Shown: positions 1-13,670, counted from the first letter of the stretch. The stretch is DNA of 41,383 nt from an uncultured Desulfovibrio sp. (GCA_944324555.1 CALUWU010000165.1:1-41383); one strand, 5' to 3'. A program made the numbers and translations. Notes: generated by a model not told the origin, from the sequence alone.

Positions 1-3856
<3,856 letters not shown>

Positions 3857-3907
3857 ATAGGTACCTTAGCTTGTCGAAAGCTCGTTACAATCGTTGTCGG
3901 CAGGATG

Positions 3908-3932
3908 CCGGGGGGAGGCGGGCTCCCCCCGG
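3908..3932 (-). other. G/C-rich hairpin in the rpoB-rpoC spacer
   Basis: CCGGGGGGAG (3908-3917) and CTCCCCCCGG (3923-3932) form a perfect 10-bp stem with a 5-nt loop, 8 bases after the rpoB stop codon. No U-run follows on the minus strand, so it is not a classical intrinsic terminator. It could be a pause, mRNA-processing or stability element between the two messages. The structure is seen; the function is inferred. Confidence 0.6.
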
Positions 3933-3939
3933 AACGGCG

Positions 3940-6900
3940 TTAGTCCTGCTGCGAATCTTCGTCTTCGCGGGCTTCGCGCATGAAGCCGACGCGCTTGGGC
4001 CGTTTCTTGCCTTCTTCCTGATGCAGGGTCACGTTGAGGCCGAGGCTCATGAGTTCCTTGACGAGAACGTTGAAGGATTCGGGCAGACCGGCTTCAAGGA
4101 AGTTGTCGCCCTTGACGATCTTTTCATACATCTTCACGCGGCCCGTCACGTCGTCGGACTTGACGGTGAGGAATTCCTGCAGCAGGTAGGCGGCGCCGTA
4201 GGCTTCCAGCGCCCAGACTTCCATTTCCCCGAGGCGCTGGCCGCCGAACTGGGCCTTGCCGCCGAGGGGCTGCTGCGTCACCAGCGAGTAGGGGCCGGTG
4301 GAACGCGCGTGAATCTTTTCGTCGACCAGGTGGTGCAGCTTGAGGATGTACATGACGCCGGTGGTCACGCGGTTCTTGAAGGGAACGCCCGTGCGGCCGT
4401 CGTAAAGAACGGTCTTGCCGTCGTTGGCCATCTTGGCCTTGTCCATCCAGCCCCAGATTTCCGCTTCGGTCGCGCCGTCGAAAACCGGGGTCTGCGTAAC
4501 GATGCCGTTCCGCAGCTTCTTGACGGAGGCGATGAATTCCTCGTCGTCCATGCCGTCCACGAGGGCCGTGATATCTTCGGAATTGAAGATATCCTTCACC
4601 TCGTCGCGCAGCACCTGCACGGCGACGCCGGAATCCACCAGCTCGGCCAGCTGGCGGCCGAGTTCCTTGGCGCCCCAGCCGAGGTGGGTTTCCATGATCT
4701 GGCCGATGTTCATTCGGGACGGCACGCCGAGGGGATTGAGCACGATATCCACCGGGCGCCCGTCGGCGAAGAAGGGCATGTCCTCTTCCGGCAGGATGCA
4801 GGACACGACGCCCTTGTTACCGTGACGGCCGGCCATCTTGTCGCCCACGGAGAGCTTGCGCTTGATGGCGATGTGGACCTTGACCATGCGGATCACGCCG
4901 GGAGGCAGATCGTCGCCCTCGGTGACCTTTTCGCGCTTGGAGTCGTAGACGGCCTTGATGTATTCCACCTGCTTGTCGTACTCGCGCAGCATGTCGGCCA
5001 CGTAGTCGTTGGTTTCCTTGCTCTTGAAGAGGCCGGCCAGCTTCTTCACGGGCAGGTTGGCCAGGATCTCCTCGGTAAGGACGGCGTCGGCCTCGATGAG
5101 GGTTTCGCCCTTGCGGACGCCGGGCAGGGTCGCGGCCACCTGCTTGCCCACGATGCCGGGCGCCATGCGCTCGCGCGTGCGGCGGGAAAGGGCGCGCATG
5201 TGATCCGCTTCCTTCTGGTCGAGCACGGCGGTGTCGTGCGCCTCGATGGCGAGCGTGCGTTCGTCCTTTTCGCCGGAACGGCGGTTGAAGACCTTCACGT
5301 CGATGATGGTGCCTTCGACTCCCGGGGGAACCTTGAGCGAGGTGTTTTTCACGTCGCGCGCCTTTTCGCCGAAGATGGCCCGCAGGAGCTTTTCTTCCGG
5401 CGTCAGCTGCGTCTCGCCCTTGGGCGTGATCTTGCCCACGAGGATGTCGTCGGGCTTCACGGCCGCGCCGATGCGGATGATGCCGCTCTCGTCGAGGTTG
5501 CGGAGCATGTCCTCGCTGACGTTGGGAATGTCGCGCGTGATTTCTTCGGGCCCGAGCTTGGTGTCGCGGGCGACGACCTCGAATTCCTCGATATGGACGG
5601 AGGTGAAGGTGTCTTCCTTCACGACGCGTTCGGAAATGAGGATGGAGTCTTCGTAGTTGTAGCCGCACCAGGGCATGAAGGCCACGACAAGGTTCTTGCC
5701 GAGGGCCAGCGTGCCGTCGTCGATGCCCGGGCCGTCGGCGAGAATATCGCCTTTCTTGACGATCTGGCCGGGGTAGCACGTCGGTTTCGGGCCGAAGCAG
5801 GAGTTCTGGTTGGACTTGTGATACTTGAGCAGATCGTAGACGCGCACGCCGCCCTGCTGCGGGTAGAGGCCGCCGTCGTAGGAAACCACGAGACGGTCGG
5901 CGTCCACGTATTCCACCTTGCCCGACGCGGGCGCGACGATGCACGCGCCGGAGTCGCGGGCCACGTCCACTTCCATGCCCGTGCCCACCAGCGGCTTTTC
6001 GCTGCGGAGCAGCGGCACGGCCTGGCGCTGCATGTTGGAACCCATGAGCGCGCGGTTGGCGTCGTCGTGTTCAAGGAAGGGAATGAGCGCGGCGGAGATG
6101 GACACCATCTGGCTGGGCGAGATGTCCATGAGCGTCACTTCCTCGCGGGGGCGCATTTCCACTTCGCCGCGCACGCGCACGGTGACGTATTCGTCCAGGA
6201 GGTTGCCGTCGGCGTCCACGCGGGCGTTGGCCTGCGCCACGACCTGACCGGTTTCGCGGGTGGCGTCGAGGTGGACGATCTCGTCGGTCATGCGGCCGTC
6301 GCGAATGACGCGGTAGGGCGTTTCGATGAAGCCGAAGTCGTTGACCTTGGCAAAGGTGGTCAGCGACACGATCAGACCGATGTTCGGGCCTTCCGGCGTT
6401 TCAATGGGGCAGATGCGGCCGTAGTGCGAGGTATGCACGTCGCGCACTTCAAAGCCGGCGCGCTCGCGGGTCAGGCCGCCGGGGCCGAGGGCCGACAGGC
6501 GGCGCTTGTGCGTCACTTCGGAAAGCGAGTTGGTCTGATCCATGAACTGCGACAGCTGCGAGGTGCCGAAGAATTCCTTCAGCACGGCGGCGACCGGCTT
6601 GGGATTGATCAGATCGTGCGGCATGAGCGTGGTGATTTCCTGAAGGCTCATGCGTTCCTTGATGGCGCGTTCCATGCGGACAAGGCCGATGCGGTACTGG
6701 TTTTCCACCAGTTCGCCCACGAGGCGCACGCGGCGGTTGCCGAGGTGGTCGATATCGTCGGCCGGGCCGTGGCTGTCCTTGAGCTGCACCAGCACCTTGA
6801 TGGCCGACAGAATGTCGTAGTCGGTCAGGGTGCGGCTTTCCGTGAAGCGCGTCAGCGCCTCGCGACGGGCGGCGGCTTCGTCCTTCTGGCCTTCGGGCTG

Positions 6901-8223
6901 CTGGGCGAGCGCTTCCTTGACGTAGCCGTCGAGGAGCTTGCGGTCGTATTCGGTCAGCGGAACGTCCTCGACCTTTTCCGGGTCAACGGCCAGACGCTGG
7001 TTGAGCTTGTAGCGGCCCACCGGCGACAGATCGTAGTAATCGGTGCTGCGGAAGAGATTGTCGAAGAAGCTGGCCGCGATTTCGGCGGTCGGCGGCGAGG
7101 AGGGCCGCAGACGGCGGTAGATTTCTTCCTGCGCCTTTTCCATGTCGGGGATGCGATCCTGCGCCAGGGTGTCGCGAATGGAAGAAGACGTGTCGGTGCC
7201 CTTGGTGTGCAGCACGGCCACGCGCTGAATGCCCACCTCGCGCATGCGCTCCACCAGACCGGGGGTCAGCTCGTCGGAAGCCTCGGCCAGAACCTCGCCG
7301 GTATTGACGTCGGTCACGTCTTCGGCGAGGAACATGCCGTCCAGGGTGTCGGGACGCACCTCGATGGCTTCAAGCCCGGACTCGCAGATCTGCCGCCAGC
7401 CGCGCTTGGTGATGGGCTTGCCCGCGCGCACCAGCACCGTGCCGTCGGGGGCGAGAATGTCGGAATAGGCGTTGTCCTTGCGGTACAGATCCTTGCGGAC
7501 TTCCCAGAACAGCCTGTCGGCGTCGCCGAGGCGGTAATATTCGCGGGTGTAGAAATAGTCCAGGATGTCCGTCTTGCTCATGCCCATGGCCTTGAACAGG
7601 ATGGTGGCGGGCATCTTGCGGCGGCGGTCGATGCGGACGTAAAGAATGTCCTTGTGGTCGAAATCAAAGTCGAGCCACGAGCCGCGCATGGGGATGACGC
7701 GGCAGGAGTAGAGCACCTTGCGGCTGGTGTGGGTCTTGCCGCCGTCGTGCTCGAAGATGATGCCCGGCGAGCGCTGCAACTGGTTGACGATGACGCGTTC
7801 CGTACCGTTGATGATGAAGGTGCCCTTTTCGGTCATCAGGGGCAGGGTGCCGAAATAGATGTCCTGACCCTTGATTTCGCGCACCGTATAGGGGGCGGCG
7901 TTCTCGTCGGTATCGTAAACGACAAGATGCACCTTGATGCGGACCGGCGCCTCGTAGGTCAGGCCCTTGGCGATGCATTCGGCCTGGTCGTACTTGGGTT
8001 CGACGATTTCGTAGCCGACGAACTCCAGGCTGGCCGTGTCGTTGAAATCCTTGATGGGGAAAACGGTGCGGAAAACGCCTTCAAGCCCGACGTCGGGCTT
8101 GCGGTCGGCGGGGGCGACGCCTTCCTGCAGGAACTTTTCGTAGGAGTCGATCTGCAGGGTCAACAAGTGGGGAATGGGGAGCGATACTTTGATCTTGCCG
8201 AACTTTTTTATGAGCTGGCCCAT
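3940..8223 (-). CDS. rpoB: DNA-directed RNA polymerase subunit beta
   Basis: This is the second large core RNA polymerase subunit, 1427 residues and slightly longer than the E. coli protein. The start ATG at 8223-8221 ([15 protein letters not shown]) is preceded by a GAGGT Shine-Dalgarno. The rifampicin-binding cluster lies at about residues 550-580 ([22 protein letters not shown]). The Asp, His, Arg and Ser positions known from E. coli resistance mutants are all in the wild-type state, so no resistance mutation is visible there. The invariant [17 protein letters not shown] follows. The C-terminal [23 protein letters not shown] region is intact, and the protein ends in an acidic tail. rpoC follows downstream. 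Unusually, no rplL or rplJ gene precedes it; the next gene upstream is a divergent porin. Confidence 0.98.
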   Translation of the reverse strand: MGQLIKKFGKIKVSLPIPHLLTLQIDSYEKFLQEGVAPADRKPDVGLEGVFRTVFPIKDFNDTASLEFVGYEIVEPKYDQAECIAKGLTYEAPVRIKVHLVVYDTDENAAPYTVREIKGQDIYFGTLPLMTEKGTFIINGTERVIVNQLQRSPGIIFEHDGGKTHTSRKVLYSCRVIPMRGSWLDFDFDHKDILYVRIDRRRKMPATILFKAMGMSKTDILDYFYTREYYRLGDADRLFWEVRKDLYRKDNAYSDILAPDGTVLVRAGKPITKRGWRQICESGLEAIEVRPDTLDGMFLAEDVTDVNTGEVLAEASDELTPGLVERMREVGIQRVAVLHTKGTDTSSSIRDTLAQDRIPDMEKAQEEIYRRLRPSSPPTAEIAASFFDNLFRSTDYYDLSPVGRYKLNQRLAVDPEKVEDVPLTEYDRKLLDGYVKEALAQQPEGQKDEAAARREALTRFTESRTLTDYDILSAIKVLVQLKDSHGPADDIDHLGNRRVRLVGELVENQYRIGLVRMERAIKERMSLQEITTLMPHDLINPKPVAAVLKEFFGTSQLSQFMDQTNSLSEVTHKRRLSALGPGGLTRERAGFEVRDVHTSHYGRICPIETPEGPNIGLIVSLTTFAKVNDFGFIETPYRVIRDGRMTDEIVHLDATRETGQVVAQANARVDADGNLLDEYVTVRVRGEVEMRPREEVTLMDISPSQMVSISAALIPFLEHDDANRALMGSNMQRQAVPLLRSEKPLVGTGMEVDVARDSGACIVAPASGKVEYVDADRLVVSYDGGLYPQQGGVRVYDLLKYHKSNQNSCFGPKPTCYPGQIVKKGDILADGPGIDDGTLALGKNLVVAFMPWCGYNYEDSILISERVVKEDTFTSVHIEEFEVVARDTKLGPEEITRDIPNVSEDMLRNLDESGIIRIGAAVKPDDILVGKITPKGETQLTPEEKLLRAIFGEKARDVKNTSLKVPPGVEGTIIDVKVFNRRSGEKDERTLAIEAHDTAVLDQKEADHMRALSRRTRERMAPGIVGKQVAATLPGVRKGETLIEADAVLTEEILANLPVKKLAGLFKSKETNDYVADMLREYDKQVEYIKAVYDSKREKVTEGDDLPPGVIRMVKVHIAIKRKLSVGDKMAGRHGNKGVVSCILPEEDMPFFADGRPVDIVLNPLGVPSRMNIGQIMETHLGWGAKELGRQLAELVDSGVAVQVLRDEVKDIFNSEDITALVDGMDDEEFIASVKKLRNGIVTQTPVFDGATEAEIWGWMDKAKMANDGKTVLYDGRTGVPFKNRVTTGVMYILKLHHLVDEKIHARSTGPYSLVTQQPLGGKAQFGGQRLGEMEVWALEAYGAAYLLQEFLTVKSDDVTGRVKMYEKIVKGDNFLEAGLPESFNVLVKELMSLGLNVTLHQEEGKKRPKRVGFMREAREDEDSQQD

Positions 8224-8456
8224 GAGTACCTCAAACAGGTAGCGGTTGCGCTTCGGCTGGCGCGCGGCGGGGCTGGCGTCCCGGGTTGCGCGCCGTCAGA
8301 TACGTGGCTGTGATGCGAAGCACCCCTCTTGCCGCATCACGGGGCCGTGACAGGGATCGCCTGCGTCGGCTGGGGCGGATTCCACGAAGCGTGCCGCGAT
8401 CCGAAGCGTATGTCTTCTTCGACCATATGCGCGTTCCCTGCGGAACGCGTTTTCTT

Positions 8457-8480
8457 GCGCGGCGGGCCTGCCCGCCGCGC
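8457..8480. other. Perfect GC hairpin in the rpoB leader
   Basis: GCGCGGCGGGC (8457-8467) is followed after two bases by its exact complement GCCCGCCGCGC (8470-8480), an 11-bp stem. No T-run flanks it on either strand, so it is not a standard terminator. It would fold about 235 bases upstream of the rpoB start. Confidence 0.55.
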
Positions 8481-8533
8481 GGAAATATCTTGTCGACTTC
8501 GAGCCGGGACGCGCGGCGGAAAAACACGCGCAA

Positions 8534-8585
8534 AAACGACAAAAGGCCACAGTCCGCTTGCACGGACGATGCGGCTTTGTCGTTT
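8534..8585 (-). promoter_or_regulatory. Long interrupted stem-loop in the rpoB leader (attenuator or terminator candidate)
   Basis: The outer arms AAACGACAAA (8534-8543) and TTTGTCGTTT (8576-8585) pair perfectly. Inside them GCC/GGC (8546-8548 with 8573-8575) and GTCCG/CGGAC (8552-8556 with 8563-8567) also pair around a 6-nt loop. On the minus strand the 3' arm ends in TTTTGTCGTTTTT, like an intrinsic terminator. A terminator about 310 bases upstream of rpoB could act as a leader attenuator, or end an upstream minus transcript. The structure is seen; the role is inferred. Confidence 0.5.
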
Positions 8586-8744
8586 GAAAAAGCTAGATAT
8601 GTCGCGCTGTTGGATAAGAAATCGTCAGCTTTTGCTCCCTTCGGAAAGTCGTCTCTTTCTAAGCTTTACCCCACAAAGAGGGGAAGCGCAAGGGAAAAAT
8701 ATTTCGCGCAGCGACAAATTTATGACAATTTTAGTTCAAAAAAC

Positions 8745-8773
8745 TTTACAACAGACTATGGCTGCTGTATTCT
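8745..8773 (+). promoter_or_regulatory. Porin promoter
   Basis: TTTACA (8745-8750) and TATTCT (8768-8773) are separated by exactly 17 bp in an AT-rich stretch, matching a sigma70-type promoter. Transcription would start near 8780, giving a leader of about 80 nt before the porin ATG at 8860. Confidence 0.6.
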
Positions 8774-8859
8774 ACGGCCCATCCGCAGTGAGGGGACTTC
8801 GGATGTTTGCCGCCTTGACGGTCGGCGTTTTTATAAACTCCCACGGAAGGATTTTTCCC

Positions 8860-10398
8860 ATGAAACGTATCATGACGCTCGCCCTGGCTGCCGCCATGGT
8901 GTTCGGCGCGGCGACCGGCGCTTCCGCCATCGATTTCAAGGCCTCCGGCCAGTGGATTCTCGGCATGTCCGCCGGCGAAGCCAACTTCGTCGACAAGCAC
9001 AACGGCCGCCATGCCGATAGCAATGACACCTTCTCCGCTTCCCAGCGCGTTCGCCTGCAGCTGGACGCCGTGGCCTCCGAGGCCCTGTCCGGCACCGTGT
9101 ACTTTGAAATCGGCGATCAGACCTGGGGCAACAGCAGCAGCGGCGGCGCCATGGGCGCCGACGGCACGGTCGTGGAAGTGAAGCGCGCCTACCTCGACTG
9201 GGTCGCTCCCAATACCGACCTGCAGTTCCGCATGGGTATCCAGGGCCTGGCCCTGCCCAGCGCTGCCGGCGGCAGCGCCGTGGCCGATACCGACGCGGCC
9301 GGCATCACCGCCAGCTATCAGTTCAACGACAACGTGAGCCTGACCGCCCTGTGGTCCCGCCCGGTGAACGACAACTACACCGGCAACGAATTCGGCCGCA
9401 ATTCCAACTACCTCGACAATATCGACGTCTTCGCCCTGACCCTGCCCCTGAATTTCGACGGCATTTCCGTCACCCCCTGGATCATGTACGGCATGGTGGG
9501 CAAGAACTCCCTCAATACCGGCTGGGACGCCACCACCAACACCTACAATCCGCTCCTGACCAAGGACGGTTCCGTGGTGGATACCCTGACCAGCCGCTTC
9601 GTGGGCATGAACACTGTCGACGGCCTGGCCCCCAGCACCTCCAAGGCCTACGGCTCCCTCTTCTGGGCCGGCCTGCCCATCAAGGTGACCATGTTTGATC
9701 CGCTGAACGTGGAAGTGGACCTCAACTACGGCTACGCCGAAAAGATGGGCCGCTACAACGTCTACAAGCGCGGCATGGAAATCGTCCGCGCCTCCACCGA
9801 GCGCGAAGGCTGGGTGGCCAAGGCTCTGGTCGAATACAAGATGGACTGGGGCACGCCCGGCGTCTTCGGCTGGTACGGCAGCGGCGACGACGGCAACGTC
9901 AAGAACGGTTCCGAGCGCATGCCTTCCCTGTCTCCCTTCCCGTCCTTCACCAGCATGATGGGCGGCGCCGGCATCGACTGGTCAGCCAACTCGGCTCTCT
10001 ATGAAAAGGCCGACAACTTCGACGGCAGCTGGGGCGTGGGTCTGCGCATCGCCGACATGAGCTTCGTGGACAACCTGAAGCACACCTTCATCGCCGCCTA
10101 CCGCGGCGGTACCAACAGCCCCTCCATGGTGAAATACATGAGCAGCGCCGTGGCCTGGAACCAGAGCTCCCTGACCGGCAACTCCGTGGAAGGCCCCTAT
10201 CTGACCACCAACGACGGCCTGCTGGAATTCAACCTGATCACCTCCTGGCAGATCTATGAAAACCTCGAGGCGAATCTGGATCTCGGCTATGTCGTGAACA
10301 TGGTCGACAAGGATACGTGGGAGCGCTCCTACATGAACGATTCCTTCTCCAAGCAGGACGCCTGGAAGGCTTCGCTCGTGTTCGCCTACAGCTTCTAG
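8860..10398 (+). CDS. Outer membrane porin (Desulfovibrio homotrimeric porin type)
   Basis: This 512-residue protein is predicted to form a beta-barrel diffusion channel in the outer membrane. The ATG at 8860 was chosen over longer in-frame possibilities because GGAAGG sits 9 bases upstream. It also starts a textbook signal peptide (MKRIMTLALAAAMVFGAATGASA, residues 1-23 with cleavage after ASA). The mature part is rich in alternating aromatic and polar strands and in Asn, Gly and Asp loops, with no long hydrophobic helix. It ends in AYSF; a C-terminal Phe is the usual recognition signal for barrel assembly. It is monocistronic, with its own promoter and a strong terminator. Family assignment is from overall resemblance to porins abundant in Desulfovibrionaceae; substrate preference cannot be told. 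Confidence 0.85.
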   Translation: MKRIMTLALAAAMVFGAATGASAIDFKASGQWILGMSAGEANFVDKHNGRHADSNDTFSASQRVRLQLDAVASEALSGTVYFEIGDQTWGNSSSGGAMGADGTVVEVKRAYLDWVAPNTDLQFRMGIQGLALPSAAGGSAVADTDAAGITASYQFNDNVSLTALWSRPVNDNYTGNEFGRNSNYLDNIDVFALTLPLNFDGISVTPWIMYGMVGKNSLNTGWDATTNTYNPLLTKDGSVVDTLTSRFVGMNTVDGLAPSTSKAYGSLFWAGLPIKVTMFDPLNVEVDLNYGYAEKMGRYNVYKRGMEIVRASTEREGWVAKALVEYKMDWGTPGVFGWYGSGDDGNVKNGSERMPSLSPFPSFTSMMGGAGIDWSANSALYEKADNFDGSWGVGLRIADMSFVDNLKHTFIAAYRGGTNSPSMVKYMSSAVAWNQSSLTGNSVEGPYLTTNDGLLEFNLITSWQIYENLEANLDLGYVVNMVDKDTWERSYMNDSFSKQDAWKASLVFAYSF

Positions 10399-10428
10399 TC
10401 CGGCGCGGTTTCCGACCGTCTGAGACAG

Positions 10429-10466
10429 GGACGCCGCCCCCTTTCGGGGACGGCGTCCTTTTTTTT
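10429..10466 (+). terminator. Rho-independent terminator of the porin gene
   Basis: GGACGCCG-CCCC pairs with GGGG-A-CGGCGTCC around a short CTTTC loop and is followed by eight T residues (10459-10466). It lies 30 bases after the porin stop codon. Confidence 0.9.
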
Positions 10467-10521
10467 GTCCTTTTGCCGGGGATGAAGGTTTTCCGTTCCG
10501 GAATGGGTCCCCGTCTTTGTC

Positions 10522-10557
10522 CCGCGCCCTCGGGGCGGGCGCGGCCTTTTATTTCTT
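10522..10557 (+). terminator. Second plus-strand terminator-like hairpin
   Basis: CCGCGCCC (10522-10529) pairs with GGGCGCGG (10537-10544), followed by CCTTTTATTTCTT. The tail overlaps the end of the convergent gene at 10549. It could act as a back-up stop for porin read-through or as a barrier between convergent genes. Confidence 0.5.
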
Positions 10558-11514
10558 GTCGGTCTGCGAGGGAAGGCTCCCCGCCATTTCCCGCGCCAGG
10601 CGGTAGATGCGCTTGGAACCCTTGCGGTCGAGCGGAATCCATTGCAGGCGGTTGTTGTCGTCCAGGCGCAGGCTGCGCTCAAATTTCAGCAGGATGAGGG
10701 AGCCGCCGTCCTCCTGTCGTTGCAGCGCCGTCTTCTGGGCCTGAAAGATGAAGATATCCTGATGGATGCCGAAGTGCGGAATGAAGATGACGAGAAAGCG
10801 CTCGAAGGTGCGGAGCCATTGCGCGGCGATTTCGGGCGAAAGCCGGAAGGTCGCGCCGGTGGGGGATATGGTATGCAGGCGCGGCGCGTCTTCTTCCTTT
10901 TCCTCGGACTGCCGCAGCAGGGCCTTCAGGGCCTGCAGGGTGCGGGGCAGGGTGGGAGCCAGCACAAGACGCGTCGAGGAGGGGCAGGTGCAGTCAAGCA
11001 GCGCCGGAGGATCGATGACGGGACGGACGACGGGGCGGCGCGTCAGGGAGACGACAAGACGCGCCTCGTCGACGCGCCGCTGCACCTCCCGGACAGCCGC
11101 CGTGCCGGAGACTTCCAGGCGCGTGTCCTCGTCCTTGACGGTGAAGGTATAGGAGCAGTAGTCGGCAATCGTGTCCAGCGTCGGCGGCGCGTCCAGCAGG
11201 GAGAGGGTCAGGGGCGTCTCCTGCAGCACTCGCGCGGTCAGGCGGCATTCCTTCTCGGCGCCCGACGCGGCGTTCAGCGTGCGGCAGGACAGATAGACGG
11301 GGAGCTTTTGTTCCCGGGCTGCGCGAAAGACGTCGTGGCGGCGCGAGCGCCAGAGATTGACGCCGCTGTTCTTTTTCTGCTCCTCCTCGTCGGAGCCTTC
11401 GCCGCCCGAGGTCATGAGACGCAAGATTTCCGAGATCTGATCCTTGAGTTCGGCGACGTGATTGCGCCAGAGCGTCACTTTGTCGTTGCCAAGGATGAAA
11501 TGCTGCGCTTTCAT
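10549..11514 (-). CDS. Conserved-type hypothetical protein, possible PilZ-like
   Basis: This 321-residue soluble protein has no signal peptide or membrane segment. An Arg-rich stretch (WRSRRHDVFR, about residues 55-64) is followed far downstream by HTISPTGATFRL (about 214-225). Together these loosely recall the RxxxR and (D/N)xSxxG signatures of c-di-GMP-binding PilZ domains, with a two-lobed YcgR-like layout. The spacing is not canonical and the Asp/Asn is replaced, so this is only a suggestion. Residues 35-50 are acidic and probably unstructured (GSDEEEQKKN). It lies 80 bp downstream of the gamma-glutamyltransferase gene on the same strand and may be its operon partner. I do not recognise the family with certainty. 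Confidence 0.55.
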   Translation of the reverse strand: MKAQHFILGNDKVTLWRNHVAELKDQISEILRLMTSGGEGSDEEEQKKNSGVNLWRSRRHDVFRAAREQKLPVYLSCRTLNAASGAEKECRLTARVLQETPLTLSLLDAPPTLDTIADYCSYTFTVKDEDTRLEVSGTAAVREVQRRVDEARLVVSLTRRPVVRPVIDPPALLDCTCPSSTRLVLAPTLPRTLQALKALLRQSEEKEEDAPRLHTISPTGATFRLSPEIAAQWLRTFERFLVIFIPHFGIHQDIFIFQAQKTALQRQEDGGSLILLKFERSLRLDDNNRLQWIPLDRKGSKRIYRLAREMAGSLPSQTDKK

Positions 11515-11557
11515 AAGGTGATGGCCTGTCGGTCTGAGAGGAGGAAAAACGTCGTTT

Positions 11558-11580
11558 CCGCGCGGCTTGATCCCGCGCGG
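11558..11580. other. Palindromic hairpin between two minus-strand genes
   Basis: CCGCGCGG occurs at 11558-11565 and again at 11573-11580. Because this octamer is its own reverse complement the two copies pair, with a 7-nt loop. There is no U-tract immediately after it on the minus strand. It sits in the 80-bp gap between the transferase gene and the gene at 10549. Confidence 0.4.
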
Positions 11581-11594
11581 AGCGCCTCGACGGG

Positions 11595-13250
11595 TTACCA
11601 GCCGGCGGCGATACCGTCTCCCCGGGGATCGGCGGCGCCCCAGAGAAGAGACGTTTCGGGGCTCCGCCAGATGGCGCCCGCATGCCCCATGACGTCGTCG
11701 AAGGCGGCGACGACGGCGACGTCGTGTCCGCGGCGGCGGAGTTCCGCGACGACGGAGGCGTCCATGCGCGCTTCCAGGCGGACGTTGTTGACGGCTTCGC
11801 CCCAGGAGCGGCCGTGGAGCCAGCGGGGCGCGCAGACGGCTTCCTGCGGCGTCATGCCGAAATCGACAATACGCGTCGCCAGGGCGGCCTGGGTCTGGGG
11901 CTGGCCCTCGCCGCCCATGGTTCCGTAAACGAGGCGGGGCTCGCCGTTGTCGAGAAGCATGGGCGGATTGAGCGTATGGAAGGGGCGTTTTCCCGGTTCC
12001 AGACAGTTGGGACTGGCGGGATCAAGGGAAAAGAAGCACCCGCGGTTTTGCAGCAGAACGCCGGTATTGCCGGCGACGATGCCGGAGCCGAAGTCGTGAT
12101 AGACGCTCTGGATCATGGAGACGGCCGTTCCCCGCGCGTCGACGACGCCGAGCCAGATGGTGTCGCCGTTCGGGTCCAGCGGGATCGCGGCGGGCGCGGC
12201 GCGGCGCATGTCGATGCGCGCGGCCTGCGCGGCGGCGTGTCGCGGCGAGAGCAGTTCGCGCAGCGGGATTTCCGTGAAATCGGGATCGCCAAGGTAGCGG
12301 TCCCGGTCGGCAAAGGCCAGCTTGGTGGCCTCGATGATCAGGTGGTAATAGTCCGCCGTGCCTTCGCCCAGCGATCGGACGTCGTACTGGTCAAGAATGG
12401 CGAGCAGCTCCAGCGAGGCCATGCCCTGGGAATTGGGCGGGCAGTTCAGGGCCTCAAGGCCGCGATAGCGCGAGCGCAGGGGCGTCTGCCAGTCGGCGCG
12501 GTGCGCGGCAAAGTCCCGCTCCGTCAGCAGGCCGCCGTTGGCGCGCATGTCGGCCGCGATGCGCGCGGCGATCTCGCCTTCGTAAAACGCGCGCCAGCCC
12601 TCCCGGGCCAGCAGGCGCAGGACGCCCGCCAGCTCCGGCTGGCGCAGCGGCTCCCCAAGCGCGGGGACGCCGCCGTCCGGCGTGCAGAAGACGCGGCGAA
12701 AGCCGGAAAAACGCTGGAGATTGCGGGCCTCGCCGGCGTCCGTGCGCGTATCTTCCCGCAGCCAGCGCGCCAGAGAGGAGGAGACGGGCGCGCCCTCTTC
12801 CGCGTAGAAGACGGCGTCCTCCAGCAGTTCCGCCCATGAAAGCGGCGATCCAAGATGTTCGCGGCTCCAGGCGTGCGCCTCGCCCCAGCCGGAAACCATG
12901 CCCGGAACGGTGACGGCCGCCAGCCAGCCGCGTTCGGGTATTCGTCCCAGCTTCTCGAAGGTCGCGCGGCAGGCGGCGCCCGCGGCCCGTCCGCTGGCGT
13001 TGAGCGCCCGGCTTTCGCCGCTGCGCGGGTCATGAATCAGCCAGAAGGCGTCGCCGCCGAGCCCGCACATTTGCGGATAGACGACGGCCAGCACGGCGGC
13101 GGCGGCAACGGCGGCGTCCACGGCCGTTCCGCCCTTGCGGAGAACGGCCAGACCGCTCTGGCTGGCCAGATGGTGCGGCGTGGAAATCATGCCGCGTCCC
13201 GCGACGGGGTTGGTGCGCCGGGACAGGGTTTCGCTGTCGGAGAGGGGCAT
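11595..13250 (-). CDS. ggt: Gamma-glutamyltransferase family protein, cytosolic YwrD-like type
   Basis: This is an Ntn-hydrolase of the gamma-glutamyltransferase family, which cleaves or transfers gamma-glutamyl groups from glutathione-like substrates. It has 551 residues. The ATG at 13250-13248 (MPLSDSETLS) was chosen because AGGAGGT lies about 7 bases upstream. The open frame continues 57 codons further but that part is Arg/Pro-rich and not protein-like. Family marks are GGTAVDAAVAAAAVLAVVYP near the N-terminus, CGLGGDAFW, and NGDTIWLGVVD, where the Thr is the expected self-cleavage nucleophile. FGSGIVAGNTGVLLQNRG and PGKRPFHTLNPPM follow. The GDTIW context and lack of a signal peptide resemble the intracellular YwrD branch rather than secreted GGT. 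The actual substrate is unknown. Confidence 0.88.
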   Translation of the reverse strand: MPLSDSETLSRRTNPVAGRGMISTPHHLASQSGLAVLRKGGTAVDAAVAAAAVLAVVYPQMCGLGGDAFWLIHDPRSGESRALNASGRAAGAACRATFEKLGRIPERGWLAAVTVPGMVSGWGEAHAWSREHLGSPLSWAELLEDAVFYAEEGAPVSSSLARWLREDTRTDAGEARNLQRFSGFRRVFCTPDGGVPALGEPLRQPELAGVLRLLAREGWRAFYEGEIAARIAADMRANGGLLTERDFAAHRADWQTPLRSRYRGLEALNCPPNSQGMASLELLAILDQYDVRSLGEGTADYYHLIIEATKLAFADRDRYLGDPDFTEIPLRELLSPRHAAAQAARIDMRRAAPAAIPLDPNGDTIWLGVVDARGTAVSMIQSVYHDFGSGIVAGNTGVLLQNRGCFFSLDPASPNCLEPGKRPFHTLNPPMLLDNGEPRLVYGTMGGEGQPQTQAALATRIVDFGMTPQEAVCAPRWLHGRSWGEAVNNVRLEARMDASVVAELRRRGHDVAVVAAFDDVMGHAGAIWRSPETSLLWGAADPRGDGIAAGW

Positions 13251-13427
13251 GCCGGAAACCTCCTGCCTTTCTGTGGATCGCGGTCCGTGTCGGGAATCGT
13301 CCCGGAAATTCCGGGGGGAGCGTTTCGTCGAAAAGCCGGGTTTCCGGCGCCGTCGCGACGGCATGGCCGTCGCGGCCGGTCCTTGCCCGGGGGCTGAGGC
13401 CCGTCCGGGCGACAAGGGCAAGACGCC

Positions 13428-13670
13428 CTAGAGAAAGTCGGGGTCCACGGCCGCGCGACCGTTGGCCAGCATGATGCGAACGTAATGCAGGCTGCGCTCG
13501 TCGACGGGCACAATGGGGAAGGGCTGGCCGCAGGCGTCGCAGTTGACAAGCTGCGGGCTGACGGGGTTGACCTGCGGCACATGACGCCCGCAGTTGGGGC
13601 AGGGATAGAAAAAGAGAATTTCCATCCCTTCAGGATGCACGGGCGTCTGGGGCTTTTGCGATGTTTTCAT
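13428..13670 (-). CDS. Small zinc-ribbon hypothetical protein
   Basis: This 80-residue protein contains CPNC (about residues 24-27) and CDAC (about 44-47) about 16 residues apart, the arrangement of a rubredoxin-like or zinc-ribbon knuckle pair. It has no signal peptide or membrane segment. The ATG at 13670-13668 follows AAGGAA. It sits between gpmI and the transferase gene on the same strand, but the terminator at 13749-13795 separates it from gpmI. Between its stop and the transferase start are about 175 bp with several GC-rich inverted repeats. The function is unknown; protein or nucleic acid binding would be a guess. Confidence 0.75.
   Translation of the reverse strand: MKTSQKPQTPVHPEGMEILFFYPCPNCGRHVPQVNPVSPQLVNCDACGQPFPIVPVDERSLHYVRIMLANGRAAVDPDFL

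Larger units (their letters stand above)
8224..8859. other. Divergent intergenic region between rpoB and the porin
   Basis: These 636 bp contain no convincing gene. I looked for rplL/rplJ, which normally precede rpoB, and did not find them. The rpoB-proximal half is GC-rich and holds two strong hairpins (8457-8480 and 8534-8585), both of which would lie in the rpoB leader. The half next to the porin is AT-rich and carries the porin promoter. A weak minus-strand promoter-like pair, TTGTCA (8728-8723) and AAATAT (8704-8699) with 18-bp spacing, might serve rpoB. That last point is inference. Confidence 0.6.

Noticed and set aside
3871-8313. 1480-codon plus-strand open frame opposite rpoB
   Set aside because: Antisense shadow. 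The rpoB frame carries all known motifs, whereas this one has biased composition and no domain.
10642-11928. Plus-strand open frame opposite the PilZ-like and transferase genes
   Set aside because: No ribosome site and low-complexity Arg/Gly/Ala composition. The minus frames are protein-like.
13251-13427. N-terminal extension of the gamma-glutamyltransferase up to 13421
   Set aside because: The extension is Arg/Pro/Ser-rich and includes GC-rich inverted repeats, while a strong ribosome site marks the ATG at 13250.
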